Positions 1 to 9,155 of a DNA stretch of 64,000 nucleotides are shown here, piece by piece. The stretch is taken from assembly GCF_014635305.1 (NCBI RefSeq), contig NZ_BMCS01000001.1:1426001-1490000 (forward strand), read 5' to 3'. Origin of the DNA: Williamsia phyllosphaerae (lineage in GTDB: Bacteria; Actinomycetota; Actinomycetes; Mycobacteriales; Mycobacteriaceae). The notes under the pieces are model-generated. The model searched no databases. It was not told the origin of the DNA and saw nothing but the letters and a program-made list of their open reading frames with translations. Within the stretch, counting starts at the first letter, position 1, and the number at the start of each line of letters is the position of its first letter. Position numbers and translations under genes: made by a program.

Positions 1-1
1 C

Positions 2-292
2 GGCGCGCCGTACTGGCTGGCCAAAACCGTCGGCTTCATCGCGGGCACCACGACGGCGTATCTCATCAACCGTCGGTGGACGTTCCGTGCCGAGCCGAGC
101 CGCGCCCGTTTCATCGCGGTCATCGCGCTGTACCTCGTGACCTTCGCCGTCCAGGTCGGTATCTACTCGGCGCTGTCACACGTCTGGCCGGAAGAGATCC
201 TGTACAGCCTGTTCGCCTACGTCATCGCCCAGGGCACCGCGACCGTCATCAACTTCGCCGTCCAACGGATCGTCATCTTCAAGATCCGCTGA
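2..292 (+). CDS. GtrA family membrane protein (3' part)
   Basis: The reading frame is open from the window edge to TGA, giving 97 C-terminal residues, so the N-terminus lies outside. It shows two hydrophobic stretches (around FIAVIALYLVTFAVQVGIY and LFAYVIAQGTATVINFAV) and the INRRWTF and NFAVQRIVIF blocks typical of GtrA-like proteins. These are small four-helix proteins thought to translocate or position polyprenyl-linked sugars. In mycobacteria a GtrA protein (Rv3789) acts near the arabinogalactan genes, which fits the galactan genes at 18.5-21.2 kb. The function is a family-level inference. Confidence 0.8.
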   Translation, partial: GAPYWLAKTVGFIAGTTTAYLINRRWTFRAEPSRARFIAVIALYLVTFAVQVGIYSALSHVWPEEILYSLFAYVIAQGTATVINFAVQRIVIFKIR

Positions 293-325
293 TGGTCGGA
301 CTCGGCTGATGGCTAGCATCGCCTG

Positions 326-1144
326 ATGGAGATTGCAGGCACGGTCGCAGTGGTCACCGGAGGTGGTGCCGGTATCGGCGCCGCGATCGCGAGAGCGATC
401 GTCGCCCACGGGGGGTCGGTGGTCGTCGCCGACCTCAACGCCGACCGCGTCGCAGCGGTGGCGGAGTCCATCAACGCCTCCGCGTCGAAGACGATTGCGG
501 CGTCGGCCGCGGGCGACGTGTCCGATCCCGCGGTCATCGACCGGATCATCGCGACGGCGGAGGAACAATTCGGACCGGTCGACCTGTACGTCGCCAATGC
601 GGGAACCACCGCGGGCATGGGGCTCGATTCCGATGACTCCGCCTGGCAGACCGCGCTCGACGTCAATGTGCTCGCGCACGTCCGCGCCGCCCGCGCGCTG
701 GTGCCCGGATGGGTCGAGCGCGGACGCGGATACTTTCTCTCCACCGCCTCGGCGGCGGGGCTGCTCACGCAGATCGGGTCGGTCACCTACTCGGTGAGCA
801 AGCACGCGGCCGTCGGGTTCGCCGAATGGCTGTCGGTCACCTACGGCGACAAGGGCATCGCGGTCAGTTGCCTCTGCCCGATGGGTGTCAACACCGAACT
901 GCTCAACGCCGGATTCGAGACCGACCGTGACGGGGCGTCCGTCGCCGCCAGCGCGGTGACGAGCGCCGGCAACGTGCTCGAACCGGACGATGTGGCCGAT
1001 GTCGTCATCGAGGCGCTGGGTGACGAACGGTTCCTGATCCTTCCGCACCCCGAGGTGCTGAAGATGTATCAGCACAAGGGATCCGACTACGGCCGCTGGA
1101 TCTCCGGGATGCAGCGCTACCAGAAGGCCCTGACCGAGTCCTGA
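326..1144 (+). CDS. SDR family NAD(P)-dependent oxidoreductase
   Basis: This is a 272-residue classical short-chain dehydrogenase/reductase. It has the cofactor motif TGGGAGIG near residues 11-18, a VANAG motif, and the catalytic YxxxK as Y155 and K159 in YSVSKHA. It probably oxidises or reduces an alcohol/ketone pair in the cytosol, with substrate unknown. The length is typical of the family. It starts 33 bases after the GtrA stop and ends in a hairpin shared with the convergent TetR gene. Confidence 0.85.
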   Translation: MEIAGTVAVVTGGGAGIGAAIARAIVAHGGSVVVADLNADRVAAVAESINASASKTIAASAAGDVSDPAVIDRIIATAEEQFGPVDLYVANAGTTAGMGLDSDDSAWQTALDVNVLAHVRAARALVPGWVERGRGYFLSTASAAGLLTQIGSVTYSVSKHAAVGFAEWLSVTYGDKGIAVSCLCPMGVNTELLNAGFETDRDGASVAASAVTSAGNVLEPDDVADVVIEALGDERFLILPHPEVLKMYQHKGSDYGRWISGMQRYQKALTES

Positions 1145-1157
1145 ACCTGTCGGTCTG

Positions 1158-1228
1158 CTGAGATCCTGCACTGAGCGTGCGGGCGTTGGCCATACATCGA
1201 TGCCGACCCGCTCAGAGCGGGATCTCAG
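1158..1228. terminator. Hairpin between convergent genes
   Basis: The 12-base arms 1158-1169 (CTGAGATCCTGC) and 1217-1228 (GCGGGATCTCAG) pair with one mismatch. Nested inside them, CTGAGCG and CGCTCAG also pair. The hairpin fills the gap between the SDR stop and the TetR stop, so it could terminate transcription from both sides. No T-tract is visible, which is common for actinobacterial terminators. Confidence 0.5.
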
Positions 1229-1867
1229 TCATCCGAGAGTCGGCTGGATCAGTGGACGTCGGGACACCTCGGTGGCCTCCTCCTTGCTCAGACCGAACAT
1301 GCGCAGCAGGCTCGCTGCGAGATGGTTTGCGACCGAGTCGGCGTCGAGGGACGGGTCGCGCGCCAGCATGTGCAGACAACCCAGCAACGACCCGGCGGTG
1401 TAGGACAGGGCGGCGGCGAGATCGTCGATGTCGAGTCGCCCCGATTCGGTGGCCTCCGCGAGATCGCGATAGGCCCGAGGGGCGAGACCGTCGGCGCTGT
1501 CGAGGTACTGGAAACCGACCTGGCTGATGGTCTGGGCCACCCTGGGGTGGGTTGCGCTCAGGCGCACCGACATCCGTACGCCGGCAGCGAACACCTCGGC
1601 CGGATCGGCCAGTCCGGCGGTGGTCTCGTCGAACAGCCGGCCGTGGAGTTCCAGCATCTCCGCGATCGCCGCGTCGAACAGCTCGGACTTGCTGGTGAAG
1701 TGGTTGTAGAAGGACCCCAGGCCGACGTCGGCGAGGTCGGTGATGTCGGAGATGGACGCCTCGGTGCCCTTCGGGGTCGCCAACAGCTGGCAGGCCGCGT
1801 CGATCAGCGCCGAGCGGGTACGGGCCTTGCGGCGGTCGAGCCGGTTACCGCCGGAGGTCTCGGACAC
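1229..1867 (-). CDS. TetR family transcriptional regulator
   Basis: This 212-residue protein starts at GTG. The N-terminal DNA-binding domain (about residues 12-60) carries the helix-turn-helix block ISDITDLADVGLGSFYNHF, and the rest is the helical ligand-binding domain. It is divergent from the extradiol dioxygenase operon that starts at 1974, the usual arrangement for a local repressor of a catabolic operon. A short palindrome at 1894-1904 in the shared promoter region is a candidate operator. The inducing ligand is unknown and may be an intermediate of the pathway. Confidence 0.85.
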   Translation of the reverse strand: MSETSGGNRLDRRKARTRSALIDAACQLLATPKGTEASISDITDLADVGLGSFYNHFTSKSELFDAAIAEMLELHGRLFDETTAGLADPAEVFAAGVRMSVRLSATHPRVAQTISQVGFQYLDSADGLAPRAYRDLAEATESGRLDIDDLAAALSYTAGSLLGCLHMLARDPSLDADSVANHLAASLLRMFGLSKEEATEVSRRPLIQPTLG

Positions 1868-1893
1868 CCGGTCATCGTAGTGCCTTCATGAGT

Positions 1894-1904
1894 GAATCCG
1901 ATTC
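1894..1904. promoter_or_regulatory. Candidate TetR operator
   Basis: GAATCCGATTC is a perfect inverted repeat (GAATC, one base, GATTC) in the 106-base divergent region between the TetR gene and the dioxygenase operon. It lies just upstream of a TTGACG (1920-1925) that could serve as a -35 box for the operon. It is short, so the assignment is tentative. Confidence 0.3.
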
Positions 1905-1973
1905 CAGAACTGAACCCTCTTGACGATGAATCAGTCAGAAGTGACGATTTGTTCAGAAGACAGGAGGTCACCG

Positions 1974-3098
1974 ATGACAACCCCAGCGGACACCGCGCAC
2001 GCCGATCTCCACAGCGAGTTCGGCGCCCACCCCGGCGATCCGGACGACCGCGCCGCGCAGCCGGTCATCAAGATCGTCGACATCGCGTGGTTGGAGTTCG
2101 AGAAGCAGAACATCGCGCAGGCCGAACGGTTCGCCCACGATTTCGGTTTCACCACCGTCTCGCGCACCGCCGACGAGCTGTCACTCCGTGGCACGTGGTC
2201 GGGTGCACCCTGCATCCTGATCCGCCGCTCGCACCGGTCGCGTTTCGTCGGTCCGGCGTTCCGTGCGGCGGGTCATGACGACCTCCTGCGGTTGTCGCGG
2301 GAGACCGGTCGACGCGTGTACCCGCTCGGCGACCTCGGCGGATCCGCCATCGACCTCACCGACCCGTCGGGGATGTCGGTGCGGGTCGTCGCCGGCCTCA
2401 CCGACCTACCGTCGCTGCCCGATCAGCACCCGCTGACGTACAACTTCGGCGGTAAGGTCGAGCGATTCAACGCGATCCAGCGGCCGCCGCGCGAGCCCGC
2501 CCGCGTTCAGCGTCTGGGTCACGTGGTGATCGAGACGCCGCGGTTTCGCGAGAACCTGGCCTGGTATCAGGAGATGCTCGGCATGATCGTCAGCGACTTC
2601 CTCTTCTTTCCCGGACAACGCAGCCGTGGTCCTGCCATGGCCTTCATCCGGTGCGATCGCGGCAGCGAGATGGCCGACCATCACACCCTGGCGATGACGC
2701 TGGGGCCGATGTCGCGGTACGTCCACAGCGCCTATCAGGTGGCCGACCTCGACGCAGTCGCCGCCGGGGGCGCCTACCTCGCCGACCGCGGGTACCACCA
2801 CGCCTGGGGGATCGGCCGCCACATCCAGGGCAGTCAGCTGTTCGACTACTGGCGCGACCTCGACAAGTTCATGGTCGAGCACTTCGCCGACGGCGACATG
2901 TTCGACAGCACGGTCGAGGCGGGATGGGCGCCGTTCACCGCCAGCGGTCTCGCCCAATGGGGGCCGCCGGTCACCCGGGACTTCCTCGGCGCCAACCCCG
3001 ATCCCGAGCTCCTCAAAGGCTTCCTATCGGGTCTGAAGAACGACAACGAGTTCGACGTCCACCGACTGCTCGGTCTACTGAAAGTTGCCCGCTCATGA
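1974..3098 (+). CDS. Type I extradiol ring-cleavage dioxygenase (VOC fold)
   Basis: The product is 374 residues long. The ATG at 1974 is chosen over an upstream in-frame TTG because AGGAGG at 1962-1967 is perfectly spaced. Residues about 35-140 form an N-terminal VOC module and residues about 178-310 the catalytic one. By alignment with BphC, the Fe(II) ligands are H183 (LGHVVIET), H251 (VHSAYQV) and E302 (MVEHF). The second-shell His pair HHTLAM (236-237) and the H283 of GIGRH are also present, so the active site looks complete. It should cleave a catechol next to a hydroxyl. A C-terminal tail of about 60 residues exceeds the usual family length. It is the first gene of the 1974-8437 operon. 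Confidence 0.85.
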   Translation: MTTPADTAHADLHSEFGAHPGDPDDRAAQPVIKIVDIAWLEFEKQNIAQAERFAHDFGFTTVSRTADELSLRGTWSGAPCILIRRSHRSRFVGPAFRAAGHDDLLRLSRETGRRVYPLGDLGGSAIDLTDPSGMSVRVVAGLTDLPSLPDQHPLTYNFGGKVERFNAIQRPPREPARVQRLGHVVIETPRFRENLAWYQEMLGMIVSDFLFFPGQRSRGPAMAFIRCDRGSEMADHHTLAMTLGPMSRYVHSAYQVADLDAVAAGGAYLADRGYHHAWGIGRHIQGSQLFDYWRDLDKFMVEHFADGDMFDSTVEAGWAPFTASGLAQWGPPVTRDFLGANPDPELLKGFLSGLKNDNEFDVHRLLGLLKVARS

Positions 3099-4039
3099 CC
3101 ACGACCGTCCTCCGTACCGCCACCGGCTGGTGGGTCCAGCGTTCGGAGACCGCCCACCCGATCCGCACCGACGCGACCACCACAGGTGAATTGCTCGCCG
3201 ACCGCGCCGCCATCGATGACGCGGCGACCGGTGGCGACGACGGTGCTACCCCGGTGGCCGACCTGGACCTGCTCTCGCCGGTCACCGCACCGTGCCGCGT
3301 CGTCGCGCAGATGGTCAACTACCGCAGCCACGCACAGGATTCGGGCATCGATCCCGACCGGGTGTCGGCGACCTTCTTCCGCAAGTCGTCGGGGTCGATC
3401 ACGGGTCCGTTCGACGAGATCGTGAAGCCGGCGCACGTGAAGCTCCTCGACTACGAGGTCGAGATCGGACTGGTCGCGGCGAGGTCGCTCGAGGTGGGGA
3501 CCACCGTCACCGCCGACACCCTCGGCGAGTTCTTCGCGGGCGTCGTCGTCACCAACGACGTCAGCGCCCGCGACATCCAACTGCCGAAAACCCAGTTCTA
3601 CGAGTCGAAGTCGTACCCGACCTTCACCCCGGTCGGTCCCGCGCTGGTCCTGCTCAGTCACGAGGAATGGCGTCGATTCGACCAGCTGCGACTGCAGCTG
3701 TGGGTCAACGGCGAGCGCCGTCAGAACGGCCGCGTCGGCGGCGACATGATCATCGACCCGGTCAGCGCGTTGAGCGTGCTGACGGGGTTCCAGCGACTCG
3801 ACGCCGGTGACCTGATGTTGACCGGCACACCCGGCGGCACCGCCCTGTCCGCGCCGCCGAAGCCGATCGAGATGATCGGGGCGCTCATCCCGCCGCATGT
3901 GAAGTGGAAGCAGTTCTTCAAACGCCAGGCGTCGAACCCGAAGTACCTCGCCGACGGCGATGTCGTCGAGGTGCGTATCGCGACCGACGACGGGGCCATC
4001 GAGCTGGGACGTCAACGCTGCCACGTGAGATACGCGTGA
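3095..4039 (+). CDS. Fumarylacetoacetate hydrolase family protein
   Basis: This 314-residue protein overlaps the dioxygenase stop by ATGA, so the two are translationally coupled. The FAH C-terminal-domain signature is clear: LLDYEVEIGLV with its acidic metal ligands, VVVTNDVSARDIQ, and a late LTGTPGGT glycine loop. Members hydrolyse, hydrate or decarboxylate 2-oxo/enol acids with Mg2+ or Mn2+. Directly after an extradiol dioxygenase, its likely substrate is a ring-cleavage product or downstream hydroxydienoate. The exact reaction (hydratase, decarboxylase or C-C hydrolase) cannot be read from sequence. Confidence 0.83.
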   Translation: MTTTVLRTATGWWVQRSETAHPIRTDATTTGELLADRAAIDDAATGGDDGATPVADLDLLSPVTAPCRVVAQMVNYRSHAQDSGIDPDRVSATFFRKSSGSITGPFDEIVKPAHVKLLDYEVEIGLVAARSLEVGTTVTADTLGEFFAGVVVTNDVSARDIQLPKTQFYESKSYPTFTPVGPALVLLSHEEWRRFDQLRLQLWVNGERRQNGRVGGDMIIDPVSALSVLTGFQRLDAGDLMLTGTPGGTALSAPPKPIEMIGALIPPHVKWKQFFKRQASNPKYLADGDVVEVRIATDDGAIELGRQRCHVRYA

Positions 4040-5601
4040 CCTCTCCGCGCGACCCCGTCGTGATCGTGGGCGCGGGGCCGGTCGGTGTCGCGTGCGCCCT
4101 GTTGCTGGCGAAGCGCGGGCTGCCCAGCGTGGTGCTCGAACGTCATCGCGAGGTCTACGCGTTGCCCCGTGCGGTGCATCTCGACGACGAGGTGTTCCGC
4201 ATCCTCCAGGCGGTCGGTGTCGCCGACGAGTTCGCGTCCGACACCCGCCCCATGCCCGGCATGCGGCTGATCAACGGCCGCCGACGCGTGATGACGGAGT
4301 TCGCACGCAACACCGCCGACGGACGCAACGGCTACCCGCCGGACAGCATGTTCGACCAGCCCGACCTCGAACGGATCCTGTTGGCCCACGCAGCGACGGA
4401 GGACTTGATCGATCTGCGACGCGGCTGCGAGGTCACCGAGATCGCCGCCGGGCGTCGGCCCACGGTCTGCTTCCGGAACGCCGACGAGCAGACCGAGACG
4501 ATAGACGCCGCTGCGGTGATCGGGTGCGACGGCGCGAACAGTTTCGTCCGCGAACAGCTCGGCATCACCATGCGCGACTTCGACTTCGACGAGCAATGGT
4601 TGGTCATCGACGTCCGCACCCCGACACCGCTCGACGTGTGGGACGGAGTCCACCAGATCTGCGATCCCGCCCGCGCCGCCACGTTCATGCCGGTGACCGG
4701 CAACCGGTACCGGTGGGAGTTCCGCGTCTTCGACGGGGAGGATCTGGAGTCGCTTCGCTCGCCCGAGAAGCTGCGAGAACTGTTGACGCCGTGGATGACA
4801 CCTGCCGAGCTCGAGGAATCCGAGGTGATGCGGCAGGCGTTCTACACCTTCCGCGCGCGGGTGGCCCGCACGTGGCGCGTGGACCGTGTCTTTCTCGCCG
4901 GCGATGCGGCGCACCAGACCCCTCCGTTCGTGGGACAGGGCCTCGGGTCCGGACTCCGCGATGCGATGAATCTCAGCTGGAAGCTCGCCGACGTCCTCGA
5001 CGGCGATGCGTCCGAGACGATCCTCGACACCTACGAATCCGAGCGCAGACCGAACGCCACCCGAATCGTCTTGATGGCCCTGGCCGTCGGATGGGCCCTG
5101 ACCGGTGGTCAGGACGCTCTCGCATCGGTACGACGGGCGGTGGTCGCGGCCGCGTGCCACATACCCGGGATCGGCAACGCGCTGCCCGAGGGCACCCCGC
5201 CCCTGGGGCGCGGCCCGCTCGTCGAACGCCGCGGTCTGCGCAACCGGTTGAACGGCAGCATCTTCCCGCAACCGTGGGTACGCACCGACGACGGTGCCCG
5301 CCGCCTCGACGACGTGACCGGCTCCGGCTACACCCTGGTGACCCGGGGCCCCCTCGATCCGTCCACGGCCGCTCGGGTCGTCGAGGCCGGTCTGCATCAC
5401 GTCGATGCCGATGCGTTGCGCTGTGTGCCGTCGGGGAACCCCACGCCGGCGGCCCTGATGCGCAGGCACCGGGCGCACGCCGTCCTCGTCCGTCCCGATC
5501 GCGTGGTGCGCGCGACCGCCCACACCGCCGCCGACGTCGCAGGCCTCGTCTCGATGCTGCACGCCCGAACCATGCCCGGAACACACCAGGTGGCCCGATG
5601 A
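4036..5601 (+). CDS. FAD-dependent aromatic monooxygenase (MhpA-like)
   Basis: The product is 521 residues, with a GTG start overlapping the previous stop as GTGA. Group A flavoprotein hydroxylase motifs appear in order: GAGPVG at residues 12-17, the DG motif in AAVIGCDGANS, and the GD motif in VFLAGDAAHQTPPFVGQGLGSGLRD near residue 289. The C-terminal thioredoxin-like extension typical of phenol and MhpA-type enzymes is present. It likely ortho-hydroxylates a phenolic substrate with NAD(P)H and O2 to make the catechol for the dioxygenase. Confidence 0.85.
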   Translation: MTSPRDPVVIVGAGPVGVACALLLAKRGLPSVVLERHREVYALPRAVHLDDEVFRILQAVGVADEFASDTRPMPGMRLINGRRRVMTEFARNTADGRNGYPPDSMFDQPDLERILLAHAATEDLIDLRRGCEVTEIAAGRRPTVCFRNADEQTETIDAAAVIGCDGANSFVREQLGITMRDFDFDEQWLVIDVRTPTPLDVWDGVHQICDPARAATFMPVTGNRYRWEFRVFDGEDLESLRSPEKLRELLTPWMTPAELEESEVMRQAFYTFRARVARTWRVDRVFLAGDAAHQTPPFVGQGLGSGLRDAMNLSWKLADVLDGDASETILDTYESERRPNATRIVLMALAVGWALTGGQDALASVRRAVVAAACHIPGIGNALPEGTPPLGRGPLVERRGLRNRLNGSIFPQPWVRTDDGARRLDDVTGSGYTLVTRGPLDPSTAARVVEAGLHHVDADALRCVPSGNPTPAALMRRHRAHAVLVRPDRVVRATAHTAADVAGLVSMLHARTMPGTHQVAR

Positions 5602-6794
5602 CCTCCCTGATCACACGCCCGCGTCGAGCGGCACGACGCAACGCACCCGTCGTCGACGTCGACCTGTACGGGCCGTCGGCGCTGATCGACCCGCAACCGG
5701 TGTACCGGCGGATACGTGACGCCGGGCCGGTGGTCTGGTTGCCCGAGCACAAGGTGTGGGCGATGGGGCGTTTCGACGACGTGCGCGCCGCGCTCCGTGA
5801 CGATGTGACCTTCCGCAGCGGCCGCGGGGTAGCCGCAAACCCCGTCGCCAACCTGCTCGGCCGCAAGACCGTGCTCAACAGCGACGACGAACGGCATTCG
5901 ACGCGACGCCGAATCCTCATGGAATCGCTGATGTCCCGGGCGATCCGCCCGTCGCTGCCCGTCCTGCGCGACGAGGCCGAGGCCACCGTCGATCGACTTC
6001 TGCAGCGCGAATCATTCGACGGCATCGCCGATTTCGCATCGCGTCTTCCCGTCGCCGCGGTGGCCGACCTCGTCGGGGTGCGTGTGGGTCCACAGCAATT
6101 GTTGACCTGGGGCGCCGGCACATTCGACATCCTCGGTCCGGTCAACCGCCGCACCCTGGACGCGACCCCGACCGCACTGGGGCTGTTCCTGTACACGACG
6201 CGGCTGCGCCGATCTCGCGTCACGCCGGACGGATGGGCCGCCAGCGTCTTCGACGCCGCCGACCGCGGCGAGCTCACCAAGTCCGAAGCACGCACGATGG
6301 TGATCGACTTCGTGGCCCCCAGCCTCGACACCACCATCCTCGCGACCGGGCAGCTGTTGTGGAGTCTGGGACAGAACCCGCAGCTCTACGCACAACTCCG
6401 GGCCGAGCCCGACCTCATCCCCACCGCGGTGGTCGAGGCGGTACGCCTGTCCTCGCCCATCCGCGGTTTCACCCGAACAGTCGCCCACGACACCGACATA
6501 GGCGACGTGCGCCTGCACGCCGGTGAGCGGGTCGTGATGCTCTACGCCGCAGCGAACATGGACGAACGGCATTTCGACGATCCGGAGTCGTTCTCGCTGC
6601 ACCGCCGTGGCAGCAACCTCGGATGGGGACACGGGATGCACACCTGCGTCGGGATGCAGTTGTCCAAACTGGAGATGCAGACACTGCTGCAGGTGCTGAT
6701 CACCCGGGTCTCGACCATCGAGGTCAGCGATCCGGTCCCACTGTCGAACAACTGCCTGCAGGGGTTCGACTCCTTCCGAGCGAGGTTCACATGA
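5598..6794 (+). CDS. Cytochrome P450
   Basis: This 398-residue protein starts at an ATG that overlaps the previous stop (ATGA). The I-helix reads APSLDTT with D244, T245 and T246. ExxR is E280/R283 (EAVRLSSPIRGF). The heme loop is WGHGMHTCVG with ligand C350, where Trp replaces the common first Phe. The length is normal for a soluble bacterial class I P450. No ferredoxin or reductase gene is adjacent, so electrons must come from elsewhere. Within the operon it probably adds a hydroxyl or removes an alkyl group before ring cleavage. Confidence 0.9.
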   Translation: MTSLITRPRRAARRNAPVVDVDLYGPSALIDPQPVYRRIRDAGPVVWLPEHKVWAMGRFDDVRAALRDDVTFRSGRGVAANPVANLLGRKTVLNSDDERHSTRRRILMESLMSRAIRPSLPVLRDEAEATVDRLLQRESFDGIADFASRLPVAAVADLVGVRVGPQQLLTWGAGTFDILGPVNRRTLDATPTALGLFLYTTRLRRSRVTPDGWAASVFDAADRGELTKSEARTMVIDFVAPSLDTTILATGQLLWSLGQNPQLYAQLRAEPDLIPTAVVEAVRLSSPIRGFTRTVAHDTDIGDVRLHAGERVVMLYAAANMDERHFDDPESFSLHRRGSNLGWGHGMHTCVGMQLSKLEMQTLLQVLITRVSTIEVSDPVPLSNNCLQGFDSFRARFT

Positions 6795-8437
6795 CCACCG
6801 GCCACACCGGCGCCGCCGCCGCCGCCCCCAACCGGGAGGTCGATGTGATCATCGTCGGACTCGGACCCACCGGCGCCACCGCGGCGAACCTGCTCGGCCA
6901 ACGCGGGATCTCCACCCTCGTCGTGGAACGCGACGACACCATCTACCCCCGGCAGCGGGCGATCGCCTCCGACGAGGACGCACACCGGGTCTGGCAGAAC
7001 CTCGGCTTGTTCGACGAGATGCTCGCGACCATGTCGTCCGACATCCGGGTGCACTTCAAACACGGCAACCGCACCTTCATGTCCATGCAGGGCAACGAGA
7101 GTCGCGGCCAGGGAGTGCCGGGTACCGCGTTCTACCACCAGCCCGAGCTCGAACGGGTGCTGCGCCAGGGCATCCGCCGCTTCCCGATGGTCGACACCGT
7201 CGTCGGGATGGAGGCAGTGGGCCTCACCCAGGACGAGGACTCGGTGACGGTGACCCTGCGTCCGATCAACGGCGAACCGGAGCAGACCGTGACCGGCCGT
7301 TACGTCATCGCCTGCGACGGCGGTTCCAGCTCGATTCGCAAACTGTCCGGAATCGGACTGCCGGGCAGGCACATCGAAGAGCAGTGGTTCGACATCCAGT
7401 TGCGTGCCTGGTACGACCTGCCCACCAACGCACCCCTCGACTTCACGTTCATCTCCGACCCGGCACGTCCGGGCGTCGATTGTCCGTGTCCCATGGGCTA
7501 CCACCGTGTCGAGTACCGGGTCAACAAGGGCGAGACCGTCGAGCAGCTGCAGACCGAGGCCGGACTGCGCGGCCTGCTCGCCGAACGCGGTATCGACTAC
7601 GACAATGTCGAGATCTTCCGCAGCTGGGGCTACACCTTCCACATCCGTCAGGCCGAACGGTGGCGCGACCGCCGGGTGTTCCTCGCCGGCGACGCCGCCC
7701 ACATCATGCCGCCGTTCGCCGGGCAGGGGGTCTCGTCCGGCGTCCGCGACGTCGCGAACCTCTGCTGGAAGATCGACGCCGTCCTCAACGCCCGGGCCGG
7801 CGAGGATCTGCTGGATTCCTACGAACCAGAACGACGCCCCAACGTCGAGCAGCTCACGAGGTTCAGCCTCACCATCGGCGGGGCGGTCATGTTGGGAAGC
7901 CGGGTTGCCTCGCATCTGCGTGACGCGGTCTTCATGGCGGCAACAAAGATCCCCCTGCTGGGCAACTGGCTGACCGGAATCGGGCCCAAGCCGCTCTACC
8001 GGCTGGGAACCGCCGGGGGGTTCTTCGCCGACACCCGGCGGGGTCGTCGCCGGAGCCTGCGGGGCGACTTCATCAAGCAGCCCTGGGTCTCGGGAGCGAA
8101 CCACACCCCGGTTCGTCTCGACACCGTGCTCGACAACCGCTGGGCGTGGGTCGGGTTCCCCGAGTCACCCATCCCGCAGGCGTTGGCCAACGCCGGGGTC
8201 GCGGAGATCAAACTCGATTACGCCTCCGCCATCGCCGACCACAACGTCGCCGCCGGACGCCACGTCGACACCGAGCGCATGCTCGAACGCCAACTACGCC
8301 ACGGCCGCGTCCACGCCGTATTGGTGCGCCCCGACCGGTTCATCTACGCCGGGGACCGAGAACTGAGCCGATCCGACATCGACCGGGTCGCCGCCGCCGT
8401 GGTCACCGACCTCCCCCTCACCGCGCAGGCCTCCTGA
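6791..8437 (+). CDS. Second FAD-dependent monooxygenase
   Basis: This 548-residue protein overlaps the P450 stop (ATGA). It has GLGPTG at residues 23-28, the DG motif in YVIACDGGSSSIRK, and GD at about residues 300-301 in VFLAGDAAHIMPPFAGQGVSSGVRD, plus a C-terminal thioredoxin-like domain. It belongs to the same MhpA-like group as the 4036-5601 product but is clearly diverged from it. The presence of two hydroxylases suggests successive ring hydroxylations or two entry substrates. It is the last gene of the coupled operon. Confidence 0.87.
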   Translation: MTTGHTGAAAAAPNREVDVIIVGLGPTGATAANLLGQRGISTLVVERDDTIYPRQRAIASDEDAHRVWQNLGLFDEMLATMSSDIRVHFKHGNRTFMSMQGNESRGQGVPGTAFYHQPELERVLRQGIRRFPMVDTVVGMEAVGLTQDEDSVTVTLRPINGEPEQTVTGRYVIACDGGSSSIRKLSGIGLPGRHIEEQWFDIQLRAWYDLPTNAPLDFTFISDPARPGVDCPCPMGYHRVEYRVNKGETVEQLQTEAGLRGLLAERGIDYDNVEIFRSWGYTFHIRQAERWRDRRVFLAGDAAHIMPPFAGQGVSSGVRDVANLCWKIDAVLNARAGEDLLDSYEPERRPNVEQLTRFSLTIGGAVMLGSRVASHLRDAVFMAATKIPLLGNWLTGIGPKPLYRLGTAGGFFADTRRGRRRSLRGDFIKQPWVSGANHTPVRLDTVLDNRWAWVGFPESPIPQALANAGVAEIKLDYASAIADHNVAAGRHVDTERMLERQLRHGRVHAVLVRPDRFIYAGDRELSRSDIDRVAAAVVTDLPLTAQAS

Positions 8438-8486
8438 CTCGCTCCGACCGTTGACGTAAGAACGGAACCGGTGTTCACTGCTTGAC

Positions 8487-9155
8487 ATGGCGTATCGCCG
8501 CACTCCAGCGGTTCAACAACGACTCGACGATCTCAGGTCGCGGCTCGTCGACGCCGCGATCGCCCAGGTGGCCGAGCACGGGTACGCGGGTTGCTCGATC
8601 AACGCGGTGGCCACGGCCGCCGGGGTGGGTACCGGCACCGTCTACCGACACTTCGCGAACAAGGGTGAGCTGTTCACCGAGGTGTTCCGCATCGTCTGCA
8701 CCCACGAGGTCGACGCCATGGCCGACGCGGGGGCGCGGGCCCGGGACCGAGACGGCCGCTGGGTCGAGGCGGTCACCGCGTCGGTGTGCACCTTCGCCGA
8801 GCGGGCTCTGCGCGCACCGACCCTCGCCTACGCCCTGCTCGCCGAACCGGTCGATCCCCAGGTCGACACCGAACGGCTCCGATTCCGGGAGGCCTTCCGC
8901 GACGCGATCGCCATCGCCATCGACGCCGCGGTCGATGCCGACGAGATCCCGCCGCAGGACAGCGCCTTCACCGCGGCCTGCATCGTCGGCGCCATCGGCG
9001 AGTCGTTGGTCCTGCCCCTGGCGCGCGGCGTCGCCGACCCGTCCGTCATCCCGTCCATCACCACCTTCACCCTCCGATCACTAGGGAGTTCCGATGCACA
9101 CCACCCACGAGGTCTTCAATCAGGTTCCGCCGCTGCAGGATTACGATGCGGCTGA
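8487..9155 (+). CDS. TetR family transcriptional regulator
   Basis: This 222-residue protein has the TetR DNA-binding block at about residues 18-65 (INAVATAAGVGTGTVYRHFANKGELF), followed by a helical ligand domain. It is co-directional with the AidB-like gene and overlaps that gene's start by 62 bases, so its last 20 or so residues are encoded twice. It may autoregulate itself and the downstream oxidoreductases. The last residues, about 203-222, are Ser/Gly/Pro-rich and may be dispensable. Confidence 0.8.
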   Translation: MAYRRTPAVQQRLDDLRSRLVDAAIAQVAEHGYAGCSINAVATAAGVGTGTVYRHFANKGELFTEVFRIVCTHEVDAMADAGARARDRDGRWVEAVTASVCTFAERALRAPTLAYALLAEPVDPQVDTERLRFREAFRDAIAIAIDAAVDADEIPPQDSAFTAACIVGAIGESLVLPLARGVADPSVIPSITTFTLRSLGSSDAHHPRGLQSGSAAAGLRCG

